Part shown: one piece after another, positions 1 to 6,944 of the stretch
How the letters are laid out: the number at the start of each line of letters is the position of its first letter
How positions within the stretch are numbered: position 1 is the stretch's first letter
Assembly: GCF_000716875.1 (NCBI RefSeq)
Contig: NZ_JNWQ01000078.1
Location: 1 to 39,049 of the forward strand
From: Streptomyces novaecaesareae
GTDB taxonomy: Bacteria > Actinomycetota > Actinomycetes > Streptomycetales > Streptomycetaceae
DNA: 39,049 nt
Direction: 5' to 3'
Translations under genes and position numbers: made by a program
The notes under the pieces: model-generated
The model's input: the letters and a program-made list of their open reading frames with translations, nothing else
Told to the model about the DNA's origin: nothing
Databases searched by the model: none

Positions 1-2
1 GT

Positions 3-908
3 GTGGGCGGGGGCCGGGGCTGCGGCGGGGTGCGGGGTGGCAGCGGTTTGCGGGGCGGGTTGCGGGTCGGGGACGAACGCCAGGCCGCCGACGGTCGCCA
101 CCCGGGGCGGCGGGACGCGGTCGGGCCGGGGCACGGCGGTGGTGCGCAGCAGGCAGTCGTAGGCGTCGACGAGTTCGGGGCCGGGGTCGATGCCGAGTTC
201 GTCGGCCAGGGCGCGGCGGGTGCGGTGGAACCAGTCCAGTGCCTCCGAGCGCCGCCCGGCGCGGCCGAGCGCCAGCATGAGTGCGGCGACCAGGGGTTCG
301 CGCAGCGGGTTCATGGTGGCTTCGGTGGACAGCACGCCGGCTGCCGAGCCGTGGTCGCCGAGTCCGCTGTGGGCGCGGGCGAGTTCCTCGACGGCCGCGA
401 GTCGCAGTTCCTCCAGTGCGTGGGCGGCGCACTGCAGCGGCACGCTGGGGGCGGTGCCGGCGAGGGCGGGGCCGCGCCACAGGGCGAGTGCCTCGCGCAG
501 GGCCTCGACCGCCTCGGCGGCGTCGGGCAGGGAGCGGGCGGTGCGCACCAGGTGTGCGAAGCGGTCGGTGTCCACCGCGAGTTCGGGGACGCGCAGCAGG
601 TAGGCGCCGCCGTCGGTGACGAGTTCGACGCCGACGGCGGGGGCGTCGTGTTCGGCGAGCAGCGCGCGCAGGCCCGACACGTGGTTGTGGATGACGGTGC
701 GTGAGTGCCGGGGCGGTTCCTCGTCCCACAGCGTCTCGGTGAGCCGGTCCACGGTGACGGGTGCGCCGGGGTTGAGCAGCAGCATGGCCAGCAGGCTGCG
801 GCGTTTGGCGGAGCCGACGGGTAGCTCCCGGCCGTCCGCGGCCACTGCGGCCACCGAGCCCAGCAATCGGAAATCCAAGACCCGCCCCCCATTTAATGCG
901 ACAAGCAT
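3..908 (-). CDS. SARP-family (AfsR/DnrI-like) transcriptional regulator, 3' end outside window
   Basis: About 302 codons are open from the ATG at 908 to the window edge; the C-terminus is missing. The N-terminus has an OmpR-like winged helix (FRLLGSV near residue 13, then VDRLTETLWDEEPP and a TVIHNHVSGLRALL recognition helix). A bacterial transcriptional activation domain follows (DTDRFAHLVRTAR, ALALWRGPALAG, ELGIDPGPEL). This order is the SARP architecture; such proteins activate antibiotic and secondary-metabolite clusters. After about residue 270 the chain becomes Pro/Ala-rich, so a longer AfsR-type protein is possible. The ATG at 908 has no Shine-Dalgarno sequence. A TTG at 878, preceded by a G-rich GGGGGGCGGG, would give the usual SARP start just before FRLLG. 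If the ATG start is right, codon 5 (894-896) is the rare leucine codon TTA. Nothing in the next 13 kb looks like a polyketide or peptide synthase, so its target is unknown. Confidence 0.88.
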   Translation of the reverse strand, partial: MLVALNGGRVLDFRLLGSVAAVAADGRELPVGSAKRRSLLAMLLLNPGAPVTVDRLTETLWDEEPPRHSRTVIHNHVSGLRALLAEHDAPAVGVELVTDGGAYLLRVPELAVDTDRFAHLVRTARSLPDAAEAVEALREALALWRGPALAGTAPSVPLQCAAHALEELRLAAVEELARAHSGLGDHGSAAGVLSTEATMNPLREPLVAALMLALGRAGRRSEALDWFHRTRRALADELGIDPGPELVDAYDCLLRTTAVPRPDRVPPPRVATVGGLAFVPDPQPAPQTAATPHPAAAPAPAH

Positions 909-1176
909 ATGACAGTAGGCGACTCGCCGATCACAGGGCGTCGCCTGGGTGGCGCCCCGGTGACCGGCGGACGACGGACGGCCGCCTCGGGGCTCCGTCG
1001 ACGTGCCTGCCCGGACGACCGGAGCATGCACGGTGATCCGTCCCGGCCGCCAGTGGTCACGGGCAGTCAGGGACGCTGGAACGCCCGGGCAGGCCCTGAC
1101 CAGGACGGATGCCGGGCCCCTGGAACGCGCGGCTGGGACGCGGGGGGATTCGTCGGGACAGCCGGTGACCACCAGA
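909..1176. other. Intergenic spacer, no convincing gene
   Basis: This stretch lies between the SARP start and the right end of the tnpB element. Short open frames exist on both strands, but they are arginine/proline-rich shadows without a ribosome binding site or recognisable motif. A TACTGT hexamer on the minus strand just upstream of 908 could be a -10 box for the SARP gene. Confidence 0.5.
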
Positions 1177-1185
1177 GTGACTCCT

Positions 1186-1205
1186 CCCCCGGCTGGCGCC
1201 GGGGG
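1186..1205 (-). ncRNA. Right-end hairpin, candidate 3' scaffold of the omega (guide) RNA
   Basis: A perfect 8-bp stem with a 4-nt loop (CCCCCGGC tggc GCCGGGGG on the plus strand) sits 7 nt beyond the tnpB stop codon. On the minus strand AGGAGTCAC follows directly. In studied tnpB elements the guide RNA spans the 3' end of tnpB and the right end, finishing in a hairpin next to the guide; this matches in position. It could equally be a simple terminator. Transcription is not shown by the sequence. Confidence 0.45.
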
Positions 1206-1212
1206 CTTCTCG

Positions 1213-2427
1213 CTAAGCCCGGTTGGCGTTGCGACGGGCCAGCCCGGCCCGTAGGACGTTGATGGCGCCCACCGTGTCGGCGTGGGCCATGTGACCGCAG
1301 GCGACACAGTGGAAGGTCTCCTGTGTGGGCCGGTTCTCCTTGGCGATGTGCCCGCATTCGGGGCAGGCCCGGGAGGTATTGCGGGGGTCCACGGCGATCA
1401 CTTCCCTACCGGCGCTTTCAGCCTTGTTGGTGAGGATCGTCAAGAACACCCCCCATCCGGCATCATTGATCGACTTGTTCAGCCCGGCCTTGGCCGCCGC
1501 ACCGTTGGGCAGGAACAACCCCAGCTGGTCCGGGTCGGGCTTGGGTGCGGGGGTGCGCACCATGTTGCGGATCTTAAGGTCTTCGTGCGCGATGAAATCA
1601 TGCGACCGGACCAGCCAAAGGGCAGTCTTGTGGGCGTGGTCGAGGCGCTGACGGCGGATCTTGCCGTGCAGCTTGGAGACCTTCTCCACTGCTCGCTCAT
1701 GGTTCCGGGTGCGCTTTCCCCTGCAGATGCGGGGGAACCGCGTGAGGGCCCGTTGGGCAGCTTCGAGCTTCGCGGCGGCGTTGCGGCCGTGGCGAGGGTT
1801 GGGAACGAACTCGCCGCCCGAGTCGGCGAGGAAGTTCGCTATACCCAAGTCGATGCCGACCACGCTGCCCGTCACGGGAAGCGGCTCAGGCCGCTCCCGC
1901 TCGGCGATCAGCACGACGAACCACTTCCGGCCCTCACGCTTGACACTGACTGTCTTGATCTTGCCGACCACCACCCGGTGCTGGTTCACACGGACGTGGC
2001 CGACGCCCTGGAAGCGGACGCGGGTGACTGGGTCGTGCGGGGTGGAGTTCCACCGGCAGCCGTCTCCGTCTTTCGGGAACTCGACCGTGTCGAACCAGTT
2101 GAGGCCCCGGAACCTGGGGTAGCCCGGTGTGTCACCGGACTTGATTCGGCGGAAAAACGCGGCGAACGCCTTGTCCAACCGACGAAGCGTGGCCTGCTGG
2201 GAGGAGAATGACCAGCGCCCCTGCCTCTCCGGGTCGAACGCCCGGATCTCCTTCAGCTGCGCCGACTGATCCCCGTACCGGACCGTGGTCCTGGAGACGT
2301 GCCGGTAGGCGTCACGTCGTTCCTGCAACGCCCCGTTGTACAGCGAGCAGTGATCCTGCAGCATCTCCGCGAGTGCCTGCGCCTGGCCCACAGTGGGTCG
2401 CATGAGGAACTTGTACGCACGAATCAC
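1213..2427 (-). CDS. tnpB: TnpB, RNA-guided RuvC-like endonuclease of an IS200/IS605-type element
   Basis: 404 aa, full length for the family and apparently intact. The GTG start at 2427 follows GGGGAGCGG. The N-terminus (RAYKFLMRPTVGQAQAL) is the conserved OrfB opening. The RuvC catalytic acids are all present: D193 in GIDLGIANF, E282 in HEDLKIRNM and D384 in HADTVGAINVL. A zinc ribbon lies between the last two (C355/C358 and C374/C377). By family knowledge, TnpB cuts DNA next to a short transposon-associated motif using a guide RNA made from the element's right end, which helps the element persist at its site. No partner transposase gene is visible, so mobility would need a TnpA supplied elsewhere. 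Long open frames on the opposite strand here are codon-bias shadows. Confidence 0.93.
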   Translation of the reverse strand: MIRAYKFLMRPTVGQAQALAEMLQDHCSLYNGALQERRDAYRHVSRTTVRYGDQSAQLKEIRAFDPERQGRWSFSSQQATLRRLDKAFAAFFRRIKSGDTPGYPRFRGLNWFDTVEFPKDGDGCRWNSTPHDPVTRVRFQGVGHVRVNQHRVVVGKIKTVSVKREGRKWFVVLIAERERPEPLPVTGSVVGIDLGIANFLADSGGEFVPNPRHGRNAAAKLEAAQRALTRFPRICRGKRTRNHERAVEKVSKLHGKIRRQRLDHAHKTALWLVRSHDFIAHEDLKIRNMVRTPAPKPDPDQLGLFLPNGAAAKAGLNKSINDAGWGVFLTILTNKAESAGREVIAVDPRNTSRACPECGHIAKENRPTQETFHCVACGHMAHADTVGAINVLRAGLARRNANRA

Positions 2428-2562
2428 CCGCTCCCCTTTCGCCCTTTCGGTTCCGTAATCACCATGCCACAGGCCACTGACAGGAGCCGCTGGCGGACGA
2501 GCGCATCTTCTCGTTCAACGAGCATGCCGGTGCCGAAGGCTGACGGATCGCAAGGCGGGCCG

Positions 2563-2598
2563 ACCGGCGGAAGTGGCCCCACGGTTACTTCCGCCGGT
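2563..2598. repeat. Perfect 12-bp inverted repeat (12-nt loop)
   Basis: ACCGGCGGAAGT at 2563-2574 is perfectly complementary to ACTTCCGCCGGT at 2587-2598. It lies between the tnpB start and the lyase-like gene, about 100 bp upstream of the latter. It could be the subterminal hairpin of the element's left end, a terminator, or an operator for the lyase gene; the sequence does not decide. Confidence 0.6.
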
Positions 2599-2701
2599 TG
2601 TTCCGCCTGGTCAGCGGGCACGGCAGATGGTCGAATCGCTCCGTACACCCGGGCCTGGGCGCCCCCGGCCCGGGCCCGCGTCCGACTCCCCGGGGAGACC
2701 C

Positions 2702-3421
2702 ATGTCCCGTCCGTCCCGCCGCAAGCTCGCCTACGGGGGCGTGGCCGTCGCCACGCTCGCCATCTCCTGCGGCACCATCACGCCCAGCAGCGCGGCGGGC
2801 CAGGTCCTGTGGACCCCGAGCACCAGCAAGGGGGCGTCCTCCTTCGCCTCCGTGCAGTGCGCCTCCGGCAACTTCAAGGTCGTCAACGACGCCGCCAAGG
2901 GCAAGGTGTGGCGGGCCTACCAGGCCGCCGGGCAGGAGCGCTGCGAGACGCTCAGCCCGGACCTGAAGAACGGCGACACCTTCTACCTGGGCTGGTCGTC
3001 CAAGGTGGACATCAAGGACGCCAACAGCCGCTACGTGTTCCAGCTCAAGTGCGACCCGAGCACCGACACGGCCAACCACCCGATCGAGATCGACGCCACC
3101 GACGGGCGCATCAGGTTGCAGGAGTGGGACACCCAGCACGTGTCGCACACGCTGTGGACCGCGCCGACGGCCAACGGCCAGTGGCACTCGTACGCGCTGA
3201 AGATCCGCCTGGGGCGGACGGACGGCACCATCGACTTCTGGTTCGACGGCAAGAAGCAGACCTTCACCACCGGGTCGGGCACGTTCAAGGGCACCACCTG
3301 GGACGGCAACCGGAACTACCTCAAGTGGGGCTCGTACCACCCCTCTTCGGGGGATGCGACGAACACCTTCACCAGCCCGGTGATGGCCACCACCCTGGAG
3401 GCCGCCACCGCCGGCTCGTAG
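2702..3421 (+). CDS. Secreted polysaccharide lyase-like protein (heparin lyase I type fold)
   Basis: 239 aa from the ATG at 2702, preceded by GGGGAGACC. Residues 1-30 form a signal peptide: an Arg/Lys-rich start (MSRPSRRKLAYGG), a hydrophobic VAVATLAISCG segment and an SSAAG cleavage site, with a possible lipobox-like cysteine. The mature part has the concanavalin-like pattern of heparin lyase I family proteins: GDTFYLGWSSKVDI, YVFQLKC, WHSYALKIRLG, GTIDFWFDGKKQ and YLKWGSYHP. Members cleave or bind acidic polysaccharides outside the cell; the substrate cannot be read from sequence, and a binding-only role is possible. The gene stands alone, with the tnpB element upstream and a strong bidirectional terminator downstream. 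Confidence 0.75.
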   Translation: MSRPSRRKLAYGGVAVATLAISCGTITPSSAAGQVLWTPSTSKGASSFASVQCASGNFKVVNDAAKGKVWRAYQAAGQERCETLSPDLKNGDTFYLGWSSKVDIKDANSRYVFQLKCDPSTDTANHPIEIDATDGRIRLQEWDTQHVSHTLWTAPTANGQWHSYALKIRLGRTDGTIDFWFDGKKQTFTTGSGTFKGTTWDGNRNYLKWGSYHPSSGDATNTFTSPVMATTLEAATAGS

Positions 3422-3440
3422 AGCGCTTCGCCGACACGAC

Positions 3441-3475
3441 GCAGGCCCGGACCGCGTGGGGCGGTCCGGGCCTGC
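3441..3475. terminator. Bidirectional terminator hairpin
   Basis: GCAGGCCCGGACCGC pairs perfectly with GCGGTCCGGGCCTGC (15-bp stem, 5-nt loop). It lies 20 bp after the lyase-like gene and just below the stop of the convergent DUF397 gene, so it can end both transcripts. Confidence 0.85.
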
Positions 3476-3482
3476 GGGCGTT

Positions 3483-3692
3483 TCAGATGTCGCCGAACTC
3501 GCCGCTGCGGACAGCGGAGACGAACGACTTCCAGGCCTCGGCCGGGAAGACCAGGGCCGGGCCCTGAGGGTCCTTGGAGTCACGGACGGGCATTAGCTCA
3601 AGAGAGCCGCGCGCAACCTCAAGGCAGTCCCCGCCTTGTTGGCTGTACGTCGATTTCACCCACGAAGCGGTAGTCAAGTCGAGATCAGCCAT
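3483..3692 (-). CDS. DUF397 domain protein
   Basis: 69 aa from the ATG at 3692 (MADLDLTTASW). It shows the DUF397 pattern: WVKSTYSQQGGDCLEVA, VRDSKDPQGPALVF, and a WKSFVSAVRSGEF ending. Such proteins occur in many copies in streptomycetes, nearly always beside an XRE/DUF5753 regulator, and are thought to act as its partner or antagonist. Here the start overlaps the regulator's stop by 8 bp (ATGGCTGA), implying translational coupling. An in-frame upstream start would add six residues but lies inside the regulator. Confidence 0.9.
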   Translation of the reverse strand: MADLDLTTASWVKSTYSQQGGDCLEVARGSLELMPVRDSKDPQGPALVFPAEAWKSFVSAVRSGEFGDI

Positions 3693-4524
3693 GAGAGTCC
3701 CTCCGCGCATGGAGTATCAGTTCGAGAGTCGCCGACTCGGCCAGCGCCCCTACCTGGAGGCGATCGTATCTCCTGCGCCAGTCACGGAGCCGGTCGTCAT
3801 CTCGTTCGACGTGCCCTCGCCCCTCGGATTCAGAGTAGCCAAACAGAGAGCCGTCGGGGAGTGTCAGCAGACGCATGGGCAGGGCGAACGGCCTGTGCTC
3901 CCCCATGCTGAACGGCGCCACCTGAAGGACCACGCGCCCCTGTTCATAGAGCTGTTCAAGTTGCTCAAGCTGCTCCCGCATGACCTCCGGGCCACCGATG
4001 ATCCGTCGGAGACAACTCTCGTCCAGTACGGCGTGGATGAGCGGCGGATCTCGTCGGGCCAGGGCTTCCTGTCGCGCGAGCAGAAAGGCAAGTCTCTCTT
4101 CTGCCTGCTTGGGGGTGATGTCCCTTCGGCGGACGTCCGCCCTTGCCAGGGCCGCTGCGTAGGACTTCGTTTGAAGCAAGCCGGGGATGACGCCGAGTTC
4201 GAAGAGCCGGATCTCACGGGCTCGCGTCTCATTGGCTGCGTACTCCGGAAAGCCCTCCAGCAATGCCGAGTGCTTGGCCTGGAGCCACATCAGCAGGAGA
4301 GTTCCGCCCGTCTCCAGCACTCGATCGGCATCACGTGCGAACTTCTCGCTTGGCGGGGTCCGGTCGGGCGGAGCAAGTTCGGCATAGGAGACGTAGGAGG
4401 GATCGACCCCCACGAGCCTCGCCAGCTGGGCCTGCGTGAGGCCAGCAGCCTTTCGTGACCTGCGAAGTTGCACCCCGAAGGGCGCCCACGGACCTGATGT
4501 TGGATCAAGTTCCTTGAGATTCAT
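3685..4524 (-). CDS. XRE-family regulator with C-terminal DUF5753 domain
   Basis: 279 aa from the ATG at 4524. An N-terminal helix-turn-helix (GVQLRRSRKAAGLTQAQLAR, then VGVDPSYVSYAE, residues ~17-50) is followed by the DUF5753 region (EIRLFELGVIPGLLQTKSYAAAL, EERLAFLLARQEALAR, LDESCLRRIIGG, FALPMRLLTLPDG). This is the widespread streptomycete regulator that works with a DUF397 protein; several members control development or antibiotic production. The downstream DUF397 gene overlaps by 8 bp, so they form a two-gene operon. A divergent small gene begins 129 bp upstream, so the shared promoter region (4525-4652) is the likely target. Confidence 0.93.
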   Translation of the reverse strand: MNLKELDPTSGPWAPFGVQLRRSRKAAGLTQAQLARLVGVDPSYVSYAELAPPDRTPPSEKFARDADRVLETGGTLLLMWLQAKHSALLEGFPEYAANETRAREIRLFELGVIPGLLQTKSYAAALARADVRRRDITPKQAEERLAFLLARQEALARRDPPLIHAVLDESCLRRIIGGPEVMREQLEQLEQLYEQGRVVLQVAPFSMGEHRPFALPMRLLTLPDGSLFGYSESEGRGHVERDDDRLRDWRRRYDRLQVGALAESATLELILHARRDSHG

Positions 4525-4652
4525 TGATCTTCACCTACTTGCCGAGCACTGACTTCAAGCTTCAGATCTGGTTCCGATCGTAGGGGCAACCACGCCACCA
4601 TGGCTACACCTGGTGATTCACCGGAAGCGCAGCGCAACCTACGGAGACCCCC

Positions 4653-4913
4653 ATGCCTGACGCTCAGACCCCCAACCCCTGCTTCCAACTCAACGAGGTG
4701 GTACAGGACTTCAGCCGCCCCGAGGACGGGAAGCCGCGCGAGGGCGTCTTCGTGGAGGCGGAGTTCGGGAAGGCGGTGCTCCGACCTTTGGGGGCGACCG
4801 GTCCCGAGCGGCGGGTCGACCTGGGCATGATCCGGTCGCTCGACCCGAGGGAGACCGCGCCCGGCACCTGCGGGAAGCCGCGCCGCCGGCCGTTCGACGG
4901 CTGGCCACTGTGA
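4653..4913 (+). CDS. Small protein of unknown function
   Basis: 86 aa from the ATG at 4653, with a GGAG 6-7 nt upstream. It is hydrophilic, has no signal peptide or membrane segment, and ends Arg/Pro-rich (GKPRRRPFDGWPL). It is divergent from the XRE regulator. Its stop overlaps the GTG start of the NUDIX gene (GTGA at 4910-4913), so the two are translationally coupled. I do not recognise the family. Confidence 0.65.
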   Translation: MPDAQTPNPCFQLNEVVQDFSRPEDGKPREGVFVEAEFGKAVLRPLGATGPERRVDLGMIRSLDPRETAPGTCGKPRRRPFDGWPL

Positions 4914-5434
4914 CCGCCGAATTCCTCACCCCTGGAGCAGAGTTGAACAGGACCCGCCTCATGAGCAGGCCCCCCGGTCGCCGATCCGTCCACCAGGTCC
5001 TCGTCCTACTTGAACACCCCGACGAGCCGGACGAGTTCTCCGTCCTCCTCGTCGACCCCGTCCACCGGAACGGGCTGGCCCTGCCCGGCGGCAGCGCCGA
5101 GCAGGACGAGCTGCCGCACCTCGCGGCCCGCCGGCACCTGGAGACGGAGACCGGGCTCGTCCTGTCCCTGCGCACCATCCTCTCGGTGGACTACACGCCC
5201 GCGGCCGAGTTCCCCGAGGGCCTCAACTTCGTCTACGCGGGCGGGATGATCACGCCCCGACAGGCCGAGGTCGTCCGCCGGCACCAGCCGCCGGAGGAGA
5301 TCCGCGGCCTCCACTGGGTGCCCCAGGGCCAGCTGCGCGAGGTCATGACGGAGGACCACTACCGGCGCGTCGAAGACGCCTGGGACGCCTGGGAACACGG
5401 CGCCGGACTCCCCCTCCTCGTCCGGGGCCGGTAG
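4910..5434 (+). CDS. NUDIX-fold protein with degenerate Nudix box
   Basis: 174 aa from the GTG at 4910, coupled by a GTGA overlap to the preceding gene; an internal ATG at 4961 (MSRPPGRRS) is a second possible start. The fold is indicated by HQVLVLLEHPDE, FSVLLVDPV, LALPGGSAEQDE and LHWVPQGQLREV. The box GSAEQDE(x7)RHLETETGL keeps the first Gly/Glu, Arg75, Glu80 and Gly82. However, the canonical RE is R-H (His76) and the first Glu of the EE pair is Thr79. Hydrolase activity may therefore be weakened or altered, or the protein may bind nucleotides. The last ~270 bp recur as a partial copy at 6945-7217. Confidence 0.8.
   Translation: MTAEFLTPGAELNRTRLMSRPPGRRSVHQVLVLLEHPDEPDEFSVLLVDPVHRNGLALPGGSAEQDELPHLAARRHLETETGLVLSLRTILSVDYTPAAEFPEGLNFVYAGGMITPRQAEVVRRHQPPEEIRGLHWVPQGQLREVMTEDHYRRVEDAWDAWEHGAGLPLLVRGR
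5158..5430 (+). repeat. Copy 1 of a ~273-bp direct repeat (3' part of NUDIX gene)
   Basis: This segment aligns without gaps to 6945-7217 (constant offset 1787). By eye there are about 13 mismatches, roughly 95% identity. The last 90 bp or so are nearly identical. The two copies flank a 1.5-kb block with three minus-strand reading frames. Confidence 0.9.
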
Positions 5435-5622
5435 TCGGAGGCGGTGCCGTGCCCGGTCGTGATCCGCTGGGCGGCCGCCGGGTCGACGTGCACCACCCGG
5501 CCCTGGACGCGGAGAGTTCCCTCGGCGGGGTGGCGGGCCGTGTCCGCGGAGACCGCTCCGGCGGATGCGCCCGCCAGGAGAACCGCGGAGGCTCCCAGGA
5601 CGATCGAGGTCTTTCGTGTCAC
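5431..5622 (-). pseudogene. 5' fragment of a secreted-protein gene, truncated at the NUDIX gene end
   Basis: The GTG at 5622 follows AAGGAG with 8-nt spacing and opens a clear signal peptide (TRKTSIVLGASAVLLAGASAGAVSA is the exported region, ending near residue 25). The mature part begins with a GTLRVQGRVVHVDPAAAQ segment and reaches GTASDYR at about residue 65. From there the frame runs into the antisense of the NUDIX 3' end (open until 5359), where the composition becomes Arg/Ser/Pro-rich. I infer that the true 3' half was lost at the junction near 5431. A short intact protein cannot be excluded. The family was not recognised. Confidence 0.5.
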
Positions 5623-5655
5623 GACAGCCACTCCTTCTGACGGCAAGCCCGGAAG

Positions 5656-6069
5656 CTACGAATCGACGACGCCGAGCGAGGCGAAGAACGTGGCGTCGAG
5701 CGGGTGTTCCCATGAAGCGACGGCGACGGTGGCCCCCCGCCAGGGGAAGCTCACGCACGACAGGCGACCGTCTGACGACCGGCGACGCACTGCGGCGACG
5801 ACGGTGCCGCCGACCACGATCGAGGCGGGCGCCTCCTCGACGAGTTCGAGCCACTCGGGCCGGTCACCCCGCCCGAGCAGGTTCCTGACCGCGGCTTCCG
5901 TCTGGTCCCGTGCGGTCGACTGCGCGAAGACGACGACGGGCAGCGCGCGCCGACCGCCGCGCGTGTAGGAGTGGACCGTGGAGTCCGCGCCGTGGCCCGT
6001 CCCGCCGCGGATGAGCATTCCCCGGCCCTCCGCCCAACCGGGGATCCCCATTACCTGATCGGTGGTCAT
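5656..6069 (-). CDS. Protein of unknown function
   Basis: 137 aa from the ATG at 6069, with GGAGGGGAGGA upstream. It is soluble, with no signal peptide. A compact hydrophobic core (LPVVVFAQST, ASIVVGGTVVAAVRR, ATVAVASWEHPLD) suggests a small alpha/beta domain. The stop lies 33 bp before the truncated secreted-protein gene on the same strand, so they may have been co-transcribed. I do not recognise the family. Confidence 0.6.
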   Translation of the reverse strand: MTTDQVMGIPGWAEGRGMLIRGGTGHGADSTVHSYTRGGRRALPVVVFAQSTARDQTEAAVRNLLGRGDRPEWLELVEEAPASIVVGGTVVAAVRRRSSDGRLSCVSFPWRGATVAVASWEHPLDATFFASLGVVDS

Positions 6070-6101
6070 CCAGCTGTCCTCCCCTCCGGATCCAGCATAA
6101 G

Positions 6102-6134
6102 CACGGCGGCGGCCCCGGGGGGACCGCCGCCGTG
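6102..6134 (-). terminator. Terminator hairpin after secreted-protein gene
   Basis: CACGGCGGCGG at 6102-6112 pairs perfectly with CCGCCGCCGTG at 6124-6134 (11 bp). It lies immediately after the stop of the 6147-6707 gene and before the next minus-strand gene. Confidence 0.75.
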
Positions 6135-6146
6135 AATCACGTCAGA

Positions 6147-6707
6147 TCACGAGTGGACCGTTTCACAGGGACGGCCCGCGATCCCGACCCACGTGTTGCA
6201 GATCTGGGTCGTACCACCGAAGTCGAGGTCACCGGTGGAGTTCCACACGATGCCGTCGTTGCATTCCTCGGGGCCGGTGCCGGCGATGTCCCCGTCCTCC
6301 CAGAACGCGCCGTAGCTGCACTCGTAGCCGTTGGTGTAGGCGAAGGTGCTCCAGGTGGAGACGTGCAGGCCCGACCCGGTCACCTCGATGCAGACCTCGC
6401 CGTTGCACCCGGAGGCACTCCTCGGCATGGCGACGACGCCCGCGGTCGAACCGGTCCGGGCGCCGCCGGCCAGCTTCCGGTGGATCTTGCCGGCCAGCGG
6501 GGTGGCGAGGTACTGCGTGTTGGGCTTGATGCCCAGCCGCACGGCCTCGTCCTTGGTGAGCACCCCGCCGTGCGCCTGCACCGACGCCCTGACCGCACCC
6601 TGGTCGATGTGCGGGATCGCCTCGGACGCGTTCGCCGGCGTCGCGCACAGAGCGAGCGCCGCGGCGGCCCCCACCAGGGCCGACAGTCGCTTGACCTTCG
6701 TGGACAC
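6147..6707 (-). CDS. Secreted cysteine-containing protein of unknown function
   Basis: 186 aa from the GTG at 6707, with GGGGAAG 5 nt upstream. Residues 1-28 are a Sec signal peptide (MSTKVKRLSALVGAAAALAL, cleavage near TPANA-SEA). The mature protein has a short alpha-helical start (IDQGAVRASVQAHGGVLTKDEAVRLG) and a C-terminal half with six cysteines (SGCNGEVCIEV, YECSYG, EECNDG, QICNTW, GRPCETV). These are consistent with three disulfides in a small extracellular beta domain. Families of this kind are common in streptomycetes; I cannot assign a function. It is transcribed alone, with its own terminator. Confidence 0.75.
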   Translation of the reverse strand: MSTKVKRLSALVGAAAALALCATPANASEAIPHIDQGAVRASVQAHGGVLTKDEAVRLGIKPNTQYLATPLAGKIHRKLAGGARTGSTAGVVAMPRSASGCNGEVCIEVTGSGLHVSTWSTFAYTNGYECSYGAFWEDGDIAGTGPEECNDGIVWNSTGDLDFGGTTQICNTWVGIAGRPCETVHS

Positions 6708-6944
6708 GAGCTTCCCCTATTCTCCCGATGGCGCCGTCTGCACCGGTCGGGTGTCCGGAGACGGACTTTAGATTCGCACATGCCTGCGATCGGAATGCCG
6801 GGATCCCGTTCGGCCGAATCACGCGGGGGACGGACCGATTCCGGGCGGACCAATCGGCCCGCAACCGACCTCCTGCGAATTCGCTGCCAATCTCCGCCAA
6901 TCGGAAAAGCGGGCGGAGGGGAATGAACGGGACATTTCCCTCGA
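6708..6944. promoter_or_regulatory. Upstream region with three CCAATC boxes
   Basis: The 237-bp region upstream of the secreted-protein gene contains no gene. CCAATC occurs at 6850-6855, 6887-6892 and 6897-6902, the last two 10 bp apart (one helical turn). This suits a repeated binding site for a regulator of the minus-strand gene but is only suggestive. Confidence 0.35.

Larger units (their letters stand above)
1177..2427 (-). mobile_element. IS200/IS605- or IS607-type tnpB element, no tnpA present
   Basis: The element carries an intact tnpB and has no recognisable Y1 or serine transposase nearby, so it is a solo-tnpB element. The right end (low coordinates, because tnpB is on the minus strand) is placed near 1177. 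There the minus strand reads a GC-rich hairpin (1186-1205) followed by GGAGGAGTCAC. The decayed tnpB at 26.5 kb ends in a very similar GGGGAGGAAGTCAA. The left end could not be fixed: it lies upstream of 2427, possibly as far as the inverted repeat at 2563-2598. If the right end is correct, the guide read by the transposon RNA would start at about 1176 and run toward lower coordinates (minus strand CTGGTGGTCACCGGCTG). Confidence 0.55.

Noticed and set aside
1003..1254. Short plus-strand frames in the 0.9-1.25 kb spacer
   Set aside because: No ribosome site, biased low-complexity composition, overlap with the tnpB end.
1282..2211. Long plus-strand reading frame opposite tnpB
   Set aside because: It mirrors the tnpB coding strand; no ribosome site or family motif, and the minus-strand frame has a complete TnpB.
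1213..2427. TnpB considered as a Cas12 effector
   Set aside because: At 404 aa, with the OrfB N-terminus, zinc ribbon and transposon end, it is an ordinary TnpB; there is no CRISPR array nearby.
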